Positions 38,158 to 48,174 are shown, counted from the first letter of the stretch. The stretch: 64,000 nt of DNA from Caenispirillum salinarum AK4 (GCF_000315795.1 NZ_ANHY01000007.1:124001-188000), one strand, 5' to 3'. Numbers and translations: made by a program. Notes: generated from the sequence alone by a model not told the origin.

Positions 38158-39468
38158 TCAGCCCGCGAAGCGCGCCACCACGGACTCGAGCGACACTTCC
38201 TCGCGATCGCCGGTCTTGCGGTTCTTCACCTCGGCGACGCCGTTCTTCAGGCCCTTCGGCCCGATGACCACCTGCCAGGGCACGCCCACCAGGTCCATGT
38301 CGGCGAACTTGGCACCGGCGCGCTCGTCGCGGTCGTCATACAGGGTCTCAACGCCCGCCGCGTTCAGCTTGGCGTAGAGATCGTCGCAGGCCGCCGTCAC
38401 CTCGGTGTCGGAGACCTTCAGGTTCACGAGGCCGACCGTGTAGGGCGCCACTTCCTCCGGCCAGATGATGCCGTTGTCGTCGTGGCTGGCCTCGATGATC
38501 GCACCCACCAGGCGGGAGACGCCGATGCCGTAGCTGCCCATGTGGACCGGCGCCTCGTCGCCCTCCGGCCCCATGACCACCGCGCCCATGGCGCCGCTGT
38601 ACTTGGTGCCGAAGTAGAAGATGTGGCCCACCTCGATGCCGCGCGCGGTGACGATGCCCTCGCCGACCGCCGGGTGCTGGGAAGGATCGTACTTTTCGTC
38701 CGTCGCGGCGAACAGGCTGGTCCAGTCGTCGACGATGGGCTGCAGGTCGCTGCCGTAGTCCACATCGCGCGGGATCGGCTTTTCCAGAAGCTTCTCGTCC
38801 ACGAACACCTCGGACTCGCCCGTCTCGGCCAGCACGATGAACTCGTGGGACAGATCGCCGCCGATGGGGCCCGTGTCCGCCTGCATGGGGATCGCCTTCA
38901 GGCCCATGCGCTCGAAGGTGCGCAGGTAGGCGACGAACATGCGATTGTAGGACTTGCGCGCCTCCTCCTGGTTCAGATCGAAGGAGTAGTTGTCTTTCAT
39001 CAGGAACTCGCGGCCGCGCATGACACCGAAACGGGGGCGCACCTCGTCGCGGAACTTCCACTGGATCTGGTAGAGGTTCAGCGGCAGGTCCTTGTAGCTG
39101 CGCACGTTGTGGCGGAAGATGTCGGTCACCACTTCCTCGTGCGTCGGGCCAAACAGCATGTCGCGGTCATGCCGGTCGGTGATGCGCAGCATTTCCTTGC
39201 CGTAGTCGTCATAGCGGCCGGACTCGCGCCACAGGTCGGCGGACTGGATGGACGGCATGAGGATTTCCTGCGCGCCGGCGCGGTCCTGCTCCTCGCGCAC
39301 GATCTGCTCCACCTTGCGCAGCACGCGGTAGCCCAGCGGCAGCCAGTTGTAGATGCCGGCGGCGTGCTGGCGGATCAGGCCGGCGCGCAGCATCAGGCGG
39401 TGGGAGACGATCTGCGCCTCGGAGGGCGTCTCCTTCAGCGTCGGCAGGAAATAGCGGGACAGACGCAT
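38158..39468 (-). CDS. proS: Prolyl-tRNA synthetase (short alphaproteobacterial type)
   Basis: A class II synthetase of 436 residues, well below the 570 or so of E. coli ProRS, because the editing insertion between motifs 2 and 3 is missing. This short type is typical of Alphaproteobacteria. Motif 1 is around [15 protein letters not shown], motif 2 is [21 protein letters not shown], motif 3 is [17 protein letters not shown], and the anticodon domain ([10 protein letters not shown]) is complete. I chose the ATG at 39468 ([10 protein letters not shown]). Misacylated Ala-tRNA-Pro must be cleared by a separate ProXp-type protein, not visible here. Confidence 0.96.
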   Translation of the reverse strand: MRLSRYFLPTLKETPSEAQIVSHRLMLRAGLIRQHAAGIYNWLPLGYRVLRKVEQIVREEQDRAGAQEILMPSIQSADLWRESGRYDDYGKEMLRITDRHDRDMLFGPTHEEVVTDIFRHNVRSYKDLPLNLYQIQWKFRDEVRPRFGVMRGREFLMKDNYSFDLNQEEARKSYNRMFVAYLRTFERMGLKAIPMQADTGPIGGDLSHEFIVLAETGESEVFVDEKLLEKPIPRDVDYGSDLQPIVDDWTSLFAATDEKYDPSQHPAVGEGIVTARGIEVGHIFYFGTKYSGAMGAVVMGPEGDEAPVHMGSYGIGVSRLVGAIIEASHDDNGIIWPEEVAPYTVGLVNLKVSDTEVTAACDDLYAKLNAAGVETLYDDRDERAGAKFADMDLVGVPWQVVIGPKGLKNGVAEVKNRKTGDREEVSLESVVARFAG

Positions 39469-39605
39469 GCGATCCTCGAAATATGCGGGATTGGCGGACG
39501 CCTTGGAAGCGGGCGCCCGAAAGGTTGGCGGCACTCTAACGCCTGGACGATGGGGCGGCAACAGGCACCATCATCACCGGAAATCCGGCGAAAGAACGGC
39601 GAGCC

Positions 39606-40106
39606 TCAGCGGTCGCGATCGGGCTTGCGCTCCTCCACCGCGTTCTGGAGCACGCCGAGGCGCCGGCAGGCCTCGCGCAGGTCGGCCTGGGCCTCGGCGT
39701 CGATGGCCTCGCCGTTCCAGAAGGCCAGGCCGTCGCGAATGGTGACCACGCCCAGCAGCGTTTCCGCCTTCACCGTGCCCGCCGCCGCGCGGTCGCGCCA
39801 CGCACCGGCGAGGTCGACGGTGATGGGGATGGTGATCTCCTCCGGCAGCTCTATGCCGTAGCCCCCGCCGACGTCGGCGGGCGCCACCGGATTGCCGCGC
39901 ACGTCCACCCCCGGCTGGTACTGCACCCCCGGCGCTTGACGATAGGCTGCACGATGGTCGAGTTTCCGGCATGTGCGGGCGTCCACCGTGACGCGCGTCG
40001 TACCGTCGGGCAGCAGCACCACGTCGGCCTCGGCCAGGGCACCTGAAACGGGCGCGACGGCCAGGGCCAGCGAAGCAAGCAGAAGGCGCATCGTCGGGCG
40101 CGGCAT
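39606..40106 (-). CDS. Secreted protein of unknown function
   Basis: A 166-residue protein that I do not recognise. Residues 1-25 are a Sec signal peptide (LLLASLALAVAPVSGALA). The mature part begins with VVLLPDGTTRVTVDARTCRKLDHRAAY, which has one cysteine, and continues with a Gly/Pro-rich stretch VQYQPGVDVRGNPVAPADVG and an EITIPITVDL strand. The pattern suggests a small periplasmic beta-rich protein. It is divergent from the purine permease. Confidence 0.78.
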   Translation of the reverse strand: MPRPTMRLLLASLALAVAPVSGALAEADVVLLPDGTTRVTVDARTCRKLDHRAAYRQAPGVQYQPGVDVRGNPVAPADVGGGYGIELPEEITIPITVDLAGAWRDRAAAGTVKAETLLGVVTIRDGLAFWNGEAIDAEAQADLREACRRLGVLQNAVEERKPDRDR

Positions 40107-40227
40107 GATCGTTTCCCTTGCGTCATGGTTCGGCGGGCCTGCGGCCCCTCCACTGTGAACCGCCCGCGCTTAACAGAGGGTTTCACGGCCCTCGCAAGAG
40201 AGACCACCCAAGCGGAGCCCCTCTCCC

Positions 40228-41517
40228 ATGCTCGACCGCCTGTTCGGCTTGACGGACCACGGCACCACCGTCAAGCGCGAGGTGATGGCCGGCGCCACCA
40301 CCTTCCTGACCATGGCCTACATCGTCTTCGTCAATCCCAGCATTCTGGCCGATGCCGGCATCGATCGTGACGCTGCCTTCGTCGCCACTTGCCTGGCCGC
40401 CGCCTTCGGGTCGGCCGTCATGGGGTTGTGGGCCAACTATCCCATCGCGCTGGCGCCGGGCATGGGGGTCAACGCCTTCTTCGCGTACTCGATTGTACTC
40501 GGCATGGGCTACTCGTGGCAGATCGCGCTGGGGGCGGTGTTCTGGTCGGGCGTCGTGTTCGTGATCCTCAGCCTGGCAAAGGTGCGCGAAGCCATCATCA
40601 ATGCCATTCCCCAGAGTCTGAAGATGGCGATCGCTGCCGGCATTGGGTTTTTCCTGGGCTCCATCGGCCTGACCAACGCCGGCATCATCGTCGCCAACGA
40701 GGCCACCTTCGTCGGGCCGGGCGACCTGACCAGCGCGCCGGTCCTGCTGGCGGTGTTTTCCTTCGTGGTCATGGTGGCCCTGGACCATCGGAAGGTGCCC
40801 GGCGCCATCATCATCGGCATCCTGCTGACCACCGCCATCGCGGTCCTGCTGGGCTTCCAGGACATGGGCGGCGTCGCCTCCCTGCCGCCGTCGGTGGAGC
40901 CGACGTTCCTGCAGATGGACATCATGGGCGCGCTGGAGATCGGCCTGGTGACGGTCATCCTGTCGCTGCTGTTCATCGACATGTTCGACACAGCGGGCAC
41001 GCTGATCGCCACCAGCCACGCCGCCGGCCTGCTGGATGAGCAGGGGCGCCTGCCCCGCATGTCGCGCGCCCTGCTGGCCGACAGTTCCGCCACCGTGGTC
41101 GGCGCGGGGCTGGGGACGTCGACCACCACCAGCTACATCGAGAGCCTGTCGGGCATCCGCGCCGGCGGACGCACCGGCCTGACGGCCGTGGTTGTGGCCG
41201 GTCTCTTCCTGCTCGCCCTGTTCCTGGCGCCGCTGGCCGGCACCGTCCCCGCCTACGCGACCGCCGCGGCCCTGGTCTACGTGGCCTGCCTGATGGCGGG
41301 CAGCTTGCGGGAGGTCGACTGGCACGACGTGACGGAATTTGCCCCGGCCGTGGTGACCGCCTTGTCCATGCCGCTGACCTTCAGCATTTCCGAGGGCATC
41401 GGCTTCGGCTTCATCGTCTTCGTGCTGATCAAGGTGCTGGCCGGCCGGTGGGGCGACCTCAACCCTATCGGGGTCATCGTGGCCCTGCTCTTCGCAATGA
41501 AATTCGCCTACCTCTAA
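40228..41517 (+). CDS. AzgA-type purine permease (NCS2 family)
   Basis: A 429-residue inner-membrane transporter with about 12-14 helices. The N-terminal FGLTDHGTTVKREVMAGATTF and AYIVFVNPSILADAG, plus NYPIALAPGMGVNAFFAYS and FIDMFDTAGTLIATS, are hallmarks of the AzgA-like branch (PbuG, GhxP, AdeP). The likely substrates are adenine, guanine or hypoxanthine, taken up with protons. Which purine it prefers cannot be read from the sequence. It stands alone on the plus strand between minus-strand genes, in a block that seems inserted into a conserved gene order. Confidence 0.92.
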   Translation: MLDRLFGLTDHGTTVKREVMAGATTFLTMAYIVFVNPSILADAGIDRDAAFVATCLAAAFGSAVMGLWANYPIALAPGMGVNAFFAYSIVLGMGYSWQIALGAVFWSGVVFVILSLAKVREAIINAIPQSLKMAIAAGIGFFLGSIGLTNAGIIVANEATFVGPGDLTSAPVLLAVFSFVVMVALDHRKVPGAIIIGILLTTAIAVLLGFQDMGGVASLPPSVEPTFLQMDIMGALEIGLVTVILSLLFIDMFDTAGTLIATSHAAGLLDEQGRLPRMSRALLADSSATVVGAGLGTSTTTSYIESLSGIRAGGRTGLTAVVVAGLFLLALFLAPLAGTVPAYATAAALVYVACLMAGSLREVDWHDVTEFAPAVVTALSMPLTFSISEGIGFGFIVFVLIKVLAGRWGDLNPIGVIVALLFAMKFAYL

Positions 41518-41541
41518 AGGCGTACGCATGTTTCTGATAAA

Positions 41542-41586
41542 AAGTGAGTGACACACGTCCGAAAATTACATAGCCTGCCCTCACTT
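41542..41586 (+). other. Inverted repeat downstream of the permease
   Basis: AAGTGAG (41542-41548) and CTCACTT (41580-41586) could pair around an A/T-richer loop. This is part of a 190-base gap that ends in a strong terminator. Confidence 0.3.
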
Positions 41587-41668
41587 AATCCAAGGGCTGC
41601 ATGACCGGCTCAGGTTTAGGGAGGACAGAGCGCGCCGCCAGAGCGTGCCCAAGAGGCGAAAACGCCGA

Positions 41669-41699
41669 AAGGCCGGAACGGGATGTTCCGGCCTTTTTC
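41669..41699 (+). terminator. Rho-independent terminator between the permease and tag
   Basis: Stem GGCCGGAAC (41672-41680) with GTTCCGGCC (41686-41694), extended by A-T pairs, followed by TTTTT on the plus strand. It lies 150 bases after the permease stop and just beyond the tag stop. Confidence 0.88.
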
Positions 41700-41705
41700 A
41701 ATGCC

Positions 41706-42266
41706 TCAAGGGGTCGGCTCGGCTTCCACCGCCGCCCGCATCCAGGGCGGGTCGAGGTGGCGGATGCGGCCCATTGCGGGGCAGTCCTCCCGGTGCGCAC
41801 CGGGGAGGTAGCCGATGCTCATGAGGAACTCCCCCACCACCTCGCCCCCCATGAACTTGAAGGTTTTGCGGAAGCGCTTGACCCACTGATCCTTGGGCAG
41901 CGGATGCTGTGCGGCGATCCAGGCGGCGAAACTTCCGTGCTCCCGTTGCAGGACCAGCAGCCGGCGCGCGTTCTCGATGGTGGCGTCGACCTTCAGGCGG
42001 TTGCGAATGATCCCCGGATCGGCCAGCAGCCGGGTGCGGTCGACGTCGTCGAAGGCGGCCACCTTCACCGGGTCGAAGTCGGCGAAGGCGGCGTTCAGCG
42101 TCGGCCGCTTCTTCAGGATCAGTTTCCACGACAGGCCGGCCTGGAACACCTCCAGACACAGCCGCTCGAACAGCACCACGTCGTCGGCGACCGGCACGCC
42201 ATATTCATCGTCGTGATAGGGCGCGTGGACGGGGTCGTCCGGCGCGACGTCGCAATACCAGTTCAT
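41706..42266 (-). CDS. tag: DNA-3-methyladenine glycosylase I
   Basis: A 186-residue base-excision enzyme that removes 3-methyladenine. Family features: Cys5 and His17 near the N-terminus (MNWYCDVAPDDPVHAPYHDDEYG), GLSWKLILKKRPTLNAAFADFD, and the C-terminal zinc ligands in PGAHREDCP. These form the Tag zinc site. I chose the ATG at 42266. With ada it gives two alkylation-repair functions in the window, about 11 kb apart. Confidence 0.94.
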   Translation of the reverse strand: MNWYCDVAPDDPVHAPYHDDEYGVPVADDVVLFERLCLEVFQAGLSWKLILKKRPTLNAAFADFDPVKVAAFDDVDRTRLLADPGIIRNRLKVDATIENARRLLVLQREHGSFAAWIAAQHPLPKDQWVKRFRKTFKFMGGEVVGEFLMSIGYLPGAHREDCPAMGRIRHLDPPWMRAAVEAEPTP

Positions 42267-42339
42267 GCGGACGCTCCTCTCTTCGATTCGGCCGGGAAAG
42301 GCTACCACAGGAAGAACGTTCGGGGAACTTTCGCTGCCA

Positions 42340-42834
42340 CTACTCCACGCGCGTGTAGGTCTCACCGATGCGGTCGGCGATGGAGGCATAGAAGCCGCCG
42401 AGGATTTCATCCGCCTTGTCCTCGGGAACCCCGGCCGCGTCGTAGGTTCCCTGCCAGCTCAGCGCGGCGCGGCCCTCGCCGGCATCGGTGACCCGCACTT
42501 GCCCGACGTAGTTCTTCACCGGCAGCGGGCCCTCCTGAATGGTGTAGTTGAACGCGCGATCCTCGGGCGCGTAGTAGGCCAGCAGCAGGTGAATGTCGCC
42601 GCCGCCGTCGGCCAGCGTATTCACCTTGGTGGCACCGACGCCCTCGCCCTCACGCACGCTGGAGGCGATGGGCGGCATGATGGCCTCCGACGGCTGGTGG
42701 AAGTCCACCAGGTCCCACAGCTTGTCCGGCGTGGTCTCGTACACGGCCGTCATCCCAGCATCGGCCGAGGCGGCGGCGGGCGCCAGGATCAGGGCAGCAA
42801 CGGCGGCGGCGGCGGCAAGGGCAAGGCGCGGCAT
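42340..42834 (-). CDS. Secreted SRPBCC (START-like) domain protein
   Basis: A 164-residue protein. Residues 1-24 form an Ala-rich signal peptide ending AASADA. The mature part has the layout of a polyketide-cyclase/SRPBCC domain: VYETTPDKLWDLVDFHQPSEA, a beta sheet with an amphipathic strand (AALSWQGTYDAAG), and a C-terminal helix DEILGGFYASIADRIGETYT that would close the lipid pocket. Family members bind hydrophobic ligands. A periplasmic location is less usual for this fold. It precedes tag on the same strand, with 73 bases between them. Confidence 0.82.
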   Translation of the reverse strand: MPRLALAAAAAVAALILAPAAASADAGMTAVYETTPDKLWDLVDFHQPSEAIMPPIASSVREGEGVGATKVNTLADGGGDIHLLLAYYAPEDRAFNYTIQEGPLPVKNYVGQVRVTDAGEGRAALSWQGTYDAAGVPEDKADEILGGFYASIADRIGETYTRVE

Positions 42835-42953
42835 GGGACGTCTCCGTTTCGAGCAATGTTTTCACTACGCTCGAACCGTACCCGCCGATCCCTCAAAAGC
42901 AGAATGCCCGGCGCGATGGCCGGGCATTCCAAACATGACAGGCGGCGGACGCC

Positions 42954-43358
42954 TTACGCCTGCTCCAGCTCCACAAGGGTGCCGTTGAAGTCCTTGGGGT
43001 GAAGGAACAGCACCGGCTTGTCATGCGCGCCAATCTTGGGCTCGCCGTCGCCCAGGACACGCATGCCCTCCGTCTTCAGCTTGTCGCGTGCGGCGACGAT
43101 GTCGTCGACCTCGTAGCACACGTGGTGGATGCCGCCGCTCGCGTTCTTGTCCAGGAAACCCTGGATCGGCGACTTTTCCCCAAGCGGGTGCAGCAGCTCG
43201 ATCTTCGTGTTGGGCAACTCCACGAAAACCACCGTCACGCCATGAGCCGGCTGCGGCACCGGGTCGGATACCTTGGCGCCCAGCACGTCGCGGTAGGTTG
43301 CGGTGGCCGCCTCCAGGTCCGGCACCGCGATGGCGACGTGGTTCAAGCGTCCGATCAT
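42954..43358 (-). CDS. mce: Methylmalonyl-CoA epimerase
   Basis: A 134-residue vicinal-oxygen-chelate enzyme that converts (2S)- to (2R)-methylmalonyl-CoA in propionyl-CoA metabolism. The N-terminal GRLNHVAIAVPDLEAA, IHHVCYEVDDI and C-terminal FNGTLVELEQ carry the metal ligands (His and Glu). It sits downstream of rnj, as in many Alphaproteobacteria. Confidence 0.94.
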   Translation of the reverse strand: MIGRLNHVAIAVPDLEAATATYRDVLGAKVSDPVPQPAHGVTVVFVELPNTKIELLHPLGEKSPIQGFLDKNASGGIHHVCYEVDDIVAARDKLKTEGMRVLGDGEPKIGAHDKPVLFLHPKDFNGTLVELEQA

Positions 43359-43402
43359 GTCTGTCTACTCCCCTCGTTTCCAGCCTCGATAGGGCCCCGG
43401 CC

Positions 43403-45079
43403 TCACAGCCGGACCAGATGAACGTCCGTCAGCGGCTTGCGGCGCTGGTCGGCGTGGAAGGTGCGGCGCAGCGCCAGGCGCGCGGCCTCCGCCACCGTAT
43501 CGTCGTTGCGCAGGTCGTTGGGCGACAGGCGGCCGAGCGCGCCACGCACGACTTCCACCAGCACGGATTCGTCCTCCTCCTCGTCGGGTTCGAACAGGCC
43601 ATGCGTAGTGACCAGCGGGTCGGCCAGCAGGCGGCCGCGATCGTCCATCACCAGGGTGATGACCGCCGCCCCATTCTGCACCATGCGCTTGCGGTCGCGC
43701 AGGATCTCGGAATCGATGGGCACGATCCGGTCGCCGTCCAGCACCAGCCGGCCCGTCGAAACGTGGCCGATCACCTCGGGCTCGCCGGGGGCCAGGTTCA
43801 CGATGCCGCCGTTCTCGTTGATGATGGCGGTCTCGGCCCCGCATTCCAGCGCCAGCTTCTCGTGCTCGTGCAGGTGCCGCCGTTCGCCATGGACGGGCAC
43901 AGCGATGCGCGGGCGGATGTAGCTGTACATCTCGCGCATCTCGTCCTGCGCGGGGTGGCCCGAGACGTGGATGAACTTGTCGCGGTCGGTGATGATCTCG
44001 CAACCCAGGCGCACAAGCTGGTTCTGAAGCCGGAAGATGGCCTTCTCGTTGCCGGGAATGACGCGGCTGGAGAACAGCACCACGTCGCCCTTGCCGAACT
44101 TAACGCTGGGATGGCTGTTGTAGGCGATGCGGTTGAGCGCCGCCCGCGGCTCGCCCTGGCTGCCGGTGCAGATGTAGAGCACGCGGTTGTCGGGCAGGTT
44201 GGCGGCCTCGTCGGCTTCCAGGAACGACTCACGCTCGTCCAGGTAGCCCACCTTGCGCGCGACCTCCGTCACCCGCCACAAAGAGCGCCCGACCAGACAG
44301 ACCTCGCGCCCGGCGTCGCGCGCCGCCTCCACGATGGTCTTCACCCGCGCCAGGTTGGAGGCGAAACACGCCACGGCCACCTTGCCGTTGCGGTAGCTGG
44401 CGATGAGGTCCGACAGGCTGTCGCGCACCGCCCCTTCCGAGCCGGCGCGGCCCTTGTTGATGACGTTGGTCGAATCGCAGACCATCGCCAGCACGCCCTC
44501 GTCGCCGATCTCCTTCAGACGCTTGATGTTGGCGTCCTCGCCCACGACGGGCTCGGGGTCGAGCTTCCAGTCGCCGGTGTGGAACACCGTACCGTAGGGG
44601 GTGCGGATCGCCAGGCCGTTGGGCTCGGGGATGGAGTGGGTGAGCGAGACGAACTCGATGTCGAACGGCCCGATGTCCACCCGGCCGCCCAGCGGCACCA
44701 CGTTCACCGGCACCTCGCCCAGCAGTTCCTCCTCCTTGAGTTTGGTTTCAAGGAAGGCAGCGGCGAAGGGGGTGGCGTAGACCGGGCACTTAAGCCACGG
44801 CCACAGATAGCCGACCGCGCCCAGATGGTCCTCGTGGGCGTGGGTGAGCACGATGCCCAGAAGGTCCTCGGCGCGGTCCTCGATGAACGACGGGTCCGGC
44901 ATGACCACGTCAACACCGGGCACGCTGTCGTCCCCGAAGCTCACCCCCATGTCCACGATGATCCACTTGCCGTCGCAGCCATAGAGGTTCAGGTTCATCC
45001 CGATCTCGCCGGAGCCGCCGAGCGGCAGGAACCAAAGCTCGTTGCGTGGCGTGAAGCCATTTCCTGATGTGTCGCTCAC
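43403..45079 (-). CDS. rnj: Ribonuclease J
   Basis: A 558-residue metallo-beta-lactamase/beta-CASP ribonuclease with endonuclease and 5'-3' exonuclease activity, involved in rRNA and mRNA maturation. The zinc motif is HAHEDH (80-85). SGHPAQDEMREMYSYIRP marks the beta-CASP region, and PVHGERRHLHEHEKLA carries the C-terminal metal histidine. The C-terminal dimerisation domain is present. Alphaproteobacteria use RNase J together with RNase E. Confidence 0.95.
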   Translation of the reverse strand: MSDTSGNGFTPRNELWFLPLGGSGEIGMNLNLYGCDGKWIIVDMGVSFGDDSVPGVDVVMPDPSFIEDRAEDLLGIVLTHAHEDHLGAVGYLWPWLKCPVYATPFAAAFLETKLKEEELLGEVPVNVVPLGGRVDIGPFDIEFVSLTHSIPEPNGLAIRTPYGTVFHTGDWKLDPEPVVGEDANIKRLKEIGDEGVLAMVCDSTNVINKGRAGSEGAVRDSLSDLIASYRNGKVAVACFASNLARVKTIVEAARDAGREVCLVGRSLWRVTEVARKVGYLDERESFLEADEAANLPDNRVLYICTGSQGEPRAALNRIAYNSHPSVKFGKGDVVLFSSRVIPGNEKAIFRLQNQLVRLGCEIITDRDKFIHVSGHPAQDEMREMYSYIRPRIAVPVHGERRHLHEHEKLALECGAETAIINENGGIVNLAPGEPEVIGHVSTGRLVLDGDRIVPIDSEILRDRKRMVQNGAAVITLVMDDRGRLLADPLVTTHGLFEPDEEEDESVLVEVVRGALGRLSPNDLRNDDTVAEAARLALRRTFHADQRRKPLTDVHLVRL

Positions 45080-45088
45080 ACTGATCCC

Positions 45089-45856
45089 TTAGACGTTTCT
45101 GCGGTGGATTTCGAGCAGGCCCCGAAGCGTCAGGTCCTGGTCAAGGTGGTGTATCACGTCCGTCGCCTCTGCGAACAGCGGCGCGAGCCCGCCCGTGGCG
45201 ACGGTGGTGGCGGGCGCGCCCAGTTCATCGGAAATGCGTCGGCACAGGCTTTCGATCAACCCCACGTAGCCCCAATAGACACCGGACTTCATGGCCGAGA
45301 CCGTGCCCTTGCCGATGACCTCGGTCGGACGCCCGATCGCGATGCGCGGCAGCTTGGCCGCTGCCATATGCAACGCTTCGAGAGAAAGATTGATGCCGGG
45401 CGCGATGGCGCCGCCCAGGTAATCGCCGTTTGCCGCGATGGCGTCGAAGGTGGTCGCGGTGCCGAAATCGATGACGATCAACGGCCCGTCATAGCGCGCA
45501 TGGGCCGCGACGGCGTTCACCAGACGGTCGGCGCCCACTTCCTCGGGATGGTCGAGGCGGATTTCCAGGCCCAGTTCCACGTTGGGCTCGCCGACGACCA
45601 GCGGCTCGCATTTGAAGTAGCGGCGGCACAGGGTCTTCAACGTGAACACGTTGGCCGGAACCACGGTGGCGACGATGGCCGCGTCGATGTCATCCGGCTT
45701 GAGGTCGGCCGTGCCCAGCAGCAGCGTCAGCCACACGCCGAACTCATCGGCCGTCCGTTCCGTGGTGGTCGACGAGCGCCATTCGCCGCGGACCTCGTCG
45801 CCGTCGAAAACGGCGAAGACGATGTTTGTGTTGCCGGAATCGATCGTCAGCAGCAT
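45089..45856 (-). CDS. coaX: Type III pantothenate kinase
   Basis: A 255-residue CoaX, the first enzyme of CoA synthesis, unrelated to CoaA. Motifs: [16 protein letters not shown] (phosphate loop), [30 protein letters not shown] with the catalytic aspartate, and [17 protein letters not shown] chose the ATG at 45856, one base after the birA stop. A longer frame upstream overlaps birA. Confidence 0.95.
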   Translation of the reverse strand: MLLTIDSGNTNIVFAVFDGDEVRGEWRSSTTTERTADEFGVWLTLLLGTADLKPDDIDAAIVATVVPANVFTLKTLCRRYFKCEPLVVGEPNVELGLEIRLDHPEEVGADRLVNAVAAHARYDGPLIVIDFGTATTFDAIAANGDYLGGAIAPGINLSLEALHMAAAKLPRIAIGRPTEVIGKGTVSAMKSGVYWGYVGLIESLCRRISDELGAPATTVATGGLAPLFAEATDVIHHLDQDLTLRGLLEIHRRNV

Positions 45857-45857
45857 G

Positions 45858-46670
45858 TCATGCGCCTCCGCCCGGGGTGCCGCCACCGGACCCGAAAAAG
45901 ACATCGCCCGCGAGCACGCGGCAGGTCCCGCCGTCGGGCGTCCGCAGGATCAACGCGCCGGCCTCGTCCAGCGCTTCGAAGGTGCCGGAAATTTCGTTCC
46001 CATCGGCAAGCCGGGCCGTCACAGGGCCGCCGACACCGTGCGCAGCCTGAAGCCATGCCGCACGTACGGGGGAAAAGCCCTCGCTCCGCCAGCGCGACAG
46101 CCACGCGGCAAAGGTCTCGGCATAAACCGTCAGGAGGGCCCCGGGCGTCACCGTCGCCCCGTGTGCGGCAAGGGCGGTGACAGGGTAGAGCGGCTCCAGG
46201 TCCGGGACCGCAGCCAAATTGACGCCGGTGCCGACGATGACCGCCCCCTGCCCGGCCGGCGCCCCGGCCGGAAACACGGTCTCCAGCAGCATCCCCGCCA
46301 GCTTGCGTCCGCGCAGGAGCAGGTCGTTGGGCCACTTGAGCCGGAAATCGTAGCCCGGCGCCAGCGCCGTCAGCGCCTCGTGCAGGGCAACACCGGCGAC
46401 GAAGGACAGTTCGCCGGCACTGCCCCGCGCACCGCCGACCTCCACCAGGATGGACGCCGACAGGTTGCCGCGCGGGCTTGCCCAGGCGCGGCCGCGCCTG
46501 CCCCGACCGGCCGTCTGGGTGGCGGCGGTGACCGTAAGCCCCTCAAGCCCGGCCACCGACGGCGAACCGCCGCCTCCCGCTTCGGAGAGGCGGCGGAGTT
46601 CCGCGTTGGTGCTGTCGATGGCGTCGAGGGCCACGAGCCGCCATCCGGGCGGCAGGGTGACGTTCGACAA
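45858..46670 (-). CDS. birA: Biotin-[acetyl-CoA-carboxylase] ligase
   Basis: A 270-residue ligase that attaches biotin to carrier proteins. The biotinyl-AMP loop [18 protein letters not shown] and [17 protein letters not shown] are intact. It lacks the N-terminal DNA-binding domain of E. coli BirA, so it is a plain ligase and not a repressor. It lies between nuoN and coaX, a conserved alphaproteobacterial arrangement. Confidence 0.94.
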   Translation of the reverse strand: MSNVTLPPGWRLVALDAIDSTNAELRRLSEAGGGGSPSVAGLEGLTVTAATQTAGRGRRGRAWASPRGNLSASILVEVGGARGSAGELSFVAGVALHEALTALAPGYDFRLKWPNDLLLRGRKLAGMLLETVFPAGAPAGQGAVIVGTGVNLAAVPDLEPLYPVTALAAHGATVTPGALLTVYAETFAAWLSRWRSEGFSPVRAAWLQAAHGVGGPVTARLADGNEISGTFEALDEAGALILRTPDGGTCRVLAGDVFFGSGGGTPGGGA

Positions 46671-46696
46671 GGCCTGCGCCTCCTCGCGCGGGAGAG

Positions 46697-46720
46697 GATG
46701 CCGGGCCTCAGCCCGGCATC
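46697..46720 (-). other. Hairpin overlapping the nuoN stop codon
   Basis: Arms GATGCCGGGC (46697-46706) and GCCCGGCATC (46711-46720) form a perfect 10-bp stem whose loop contains the nuoN stop codon. No T tract follows, so it may stabilise the 3' end of the nuo mRNA or slow read-through into birA. Confidence 0.5.
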
Positions 46721-48150
46721 TGGAACAGCGAGGCGGCGGCGGCCGACGCGGCGGCCAGGATTGGCGCCGGGTAGACGATGAACAGCGTCACGAACAGGCC
46801 GCAGATGCCCAGGATGGCGCTGGTCGCGCGGCTCGGGCGGTCAAAGGCCTCAACCGGTTCGTCGAAGTACATCACCTTGATGATGCGCAGGTAGTAGAAC
46901 GCGGCCACCACGCTGGTCAGCACGCCGATCACCGCCAGGCCGTACAGCTCCGCCTGAACGGCCGCCAGGAAGACGTACAGCTTGCCGAAGAAGCCGGCCA
47001 GCGGCGGGATGCCCGCCATGGAGAACATGAAAATCGCCAGCCACAGCGCCATCACCGGGTGGGTCTTGGACAGGCCCGACAGGTCGCTGATCTGCTCCGT
47101 CGCCCGGCCCTTGAACCGCATGGACAGGATGACGGCGAAGGTGCCGACGTTCATGAACAGGTAGATGGCCAGGTAGATGAGCATGCCGCGCACGCCCTGC
47201 TCGTCCGCCACGGCGAGGCCAATCAGGGCATACCCGACGTGCCCGATGGACGAATAGGCCATCAGACGCTTGATGTTGGTCTGGGTGATCGCGGCGAAGC
47301 CACCGATGAACATGGACAGCGCGGCCACCAGCCAGACCACCTGCTGCCACTGGTCCGCCATCTCGTAGAACGGCCCCATCAGCACGCGCGCCATGAGCGC
47401 CAGCGCGGCCACCTTGGGCGCGATGGCGAAGAAGGCGGTGACCGGCGTCGGCGCGCCCTCGTAGACGTCGGGCGTCCACATGTGGAACGGCGCGGCGGAG
47501 ACCTTGAAGGACAGACCGGCCAGGATGAAGACCAGGCCGACGAGCACGCCCGTACCGGCGTGACCGGCGCCAATCACCTCGGCGATGCCGGCAAAGGTGG
47601 TGGTGCCCGTGAAGCCGTAGAGCATGCTCATGCCGTACAGCAGCAGGCCCGAGGCGACGGCACCCAGCACGAAGTACTTCAGGCCGGCCTCGGTGGAGCG
47701 CAGGTTGTCGCGGTTGAAGGCGGCGATCACGTAAGCCGACAGCGACTGCAACTCCAGCCCCAGGTAGAACGAGATCAGGTCGTTGGCGCTGGCCATCATC
47801 AGCATGCCGGTCGTGGCGAACAGCATGATGATGCAGAACTCGAACCGCGCGATCTTCTCCGCCTTCAGCCATTGCAGGGCCATGATCAGCGTGAACGCGC
47901 CGCCCGCCAGGATCAGCACCTTGGCGAAGGCCGAGAAGCTGTCGGTGATGAACGACCCGCCGAAGACGAGCTGGTTGGTCTCGCCGGTCACCACGAAGAT
48001 GGCCGCGACGATGAAGGCAATGACGGTCATCCACCCGACGGAGGTGGTGGTGTCGCCCTTCCGGAACACGCCGTACATCAGCAGGGCCATGCCCGCGACG
48101 GCCAGGAAGATTTCCGGGAGCGCGGCACCCAGGTTCAGAGCCGAGGTCAT
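46708..48150 (-). CDS. nuoN: NADH-quinone oxidoreductase subunit N
   Basis: A 480-residue antiporter-like subunit with about 14 membrane helices, one of the three proton-pumping modules of complex [22 protein letters not shown] carries the key lysine and histidine region, and [20 protein letters not shown] is the second conserved block. It is the last gene of the operon. Confidence 0.96.
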   Translation of the reverse strand: MTSALNLGAALPEIFLAVAGMALLMYGVFRKGDTTTSVGWMTVIAFIVAAIFVVTGETNQLVFGGSFITDSFSAFAKVLILAGGAFTLIMALQWLKAEKIARFEFCIIMLFATTGMLMMASANDLISFYLGLELQSLSAYVIAAFNRDNLRSTEAGLKYFVLGAVASGLLLYGMSMLYGFTGTTTFAGIAEVIGAGHAGTGVLVGLVFILAGLSFKVSAAPFHMWTPDVYEGAPTPVTAFFAIAPKVAALALMARVLMGPFYEMADQWQQVVWLVAALSMFIGGFAAITQTNIKRLMAYSSIGHVGYALIGLAVADEQGVRGMLIYLAIYLFMNVGTFAVILSMRFKGRATEQISDLSGLSKTHPVMALWLAIFMFSMAGIPPLAGFFGKLYVFLAAVQAELYGLAVIGVLTSVVAAFYYLRIIKVMYFDEPVEAFDRPSRATSAILGICGLFVTLFIVYPAPILAAASAAAASLFQMPG

Positions 48151-48174
48151 GATAATTCTCTCTCCCTCAAATCC

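Noticed and set aside
40107-40227. Purine riboswitch in front of the permease gene
   Set aside because: I cannot draw the three-way junction or find its conserved core bases in this 121-base interval.
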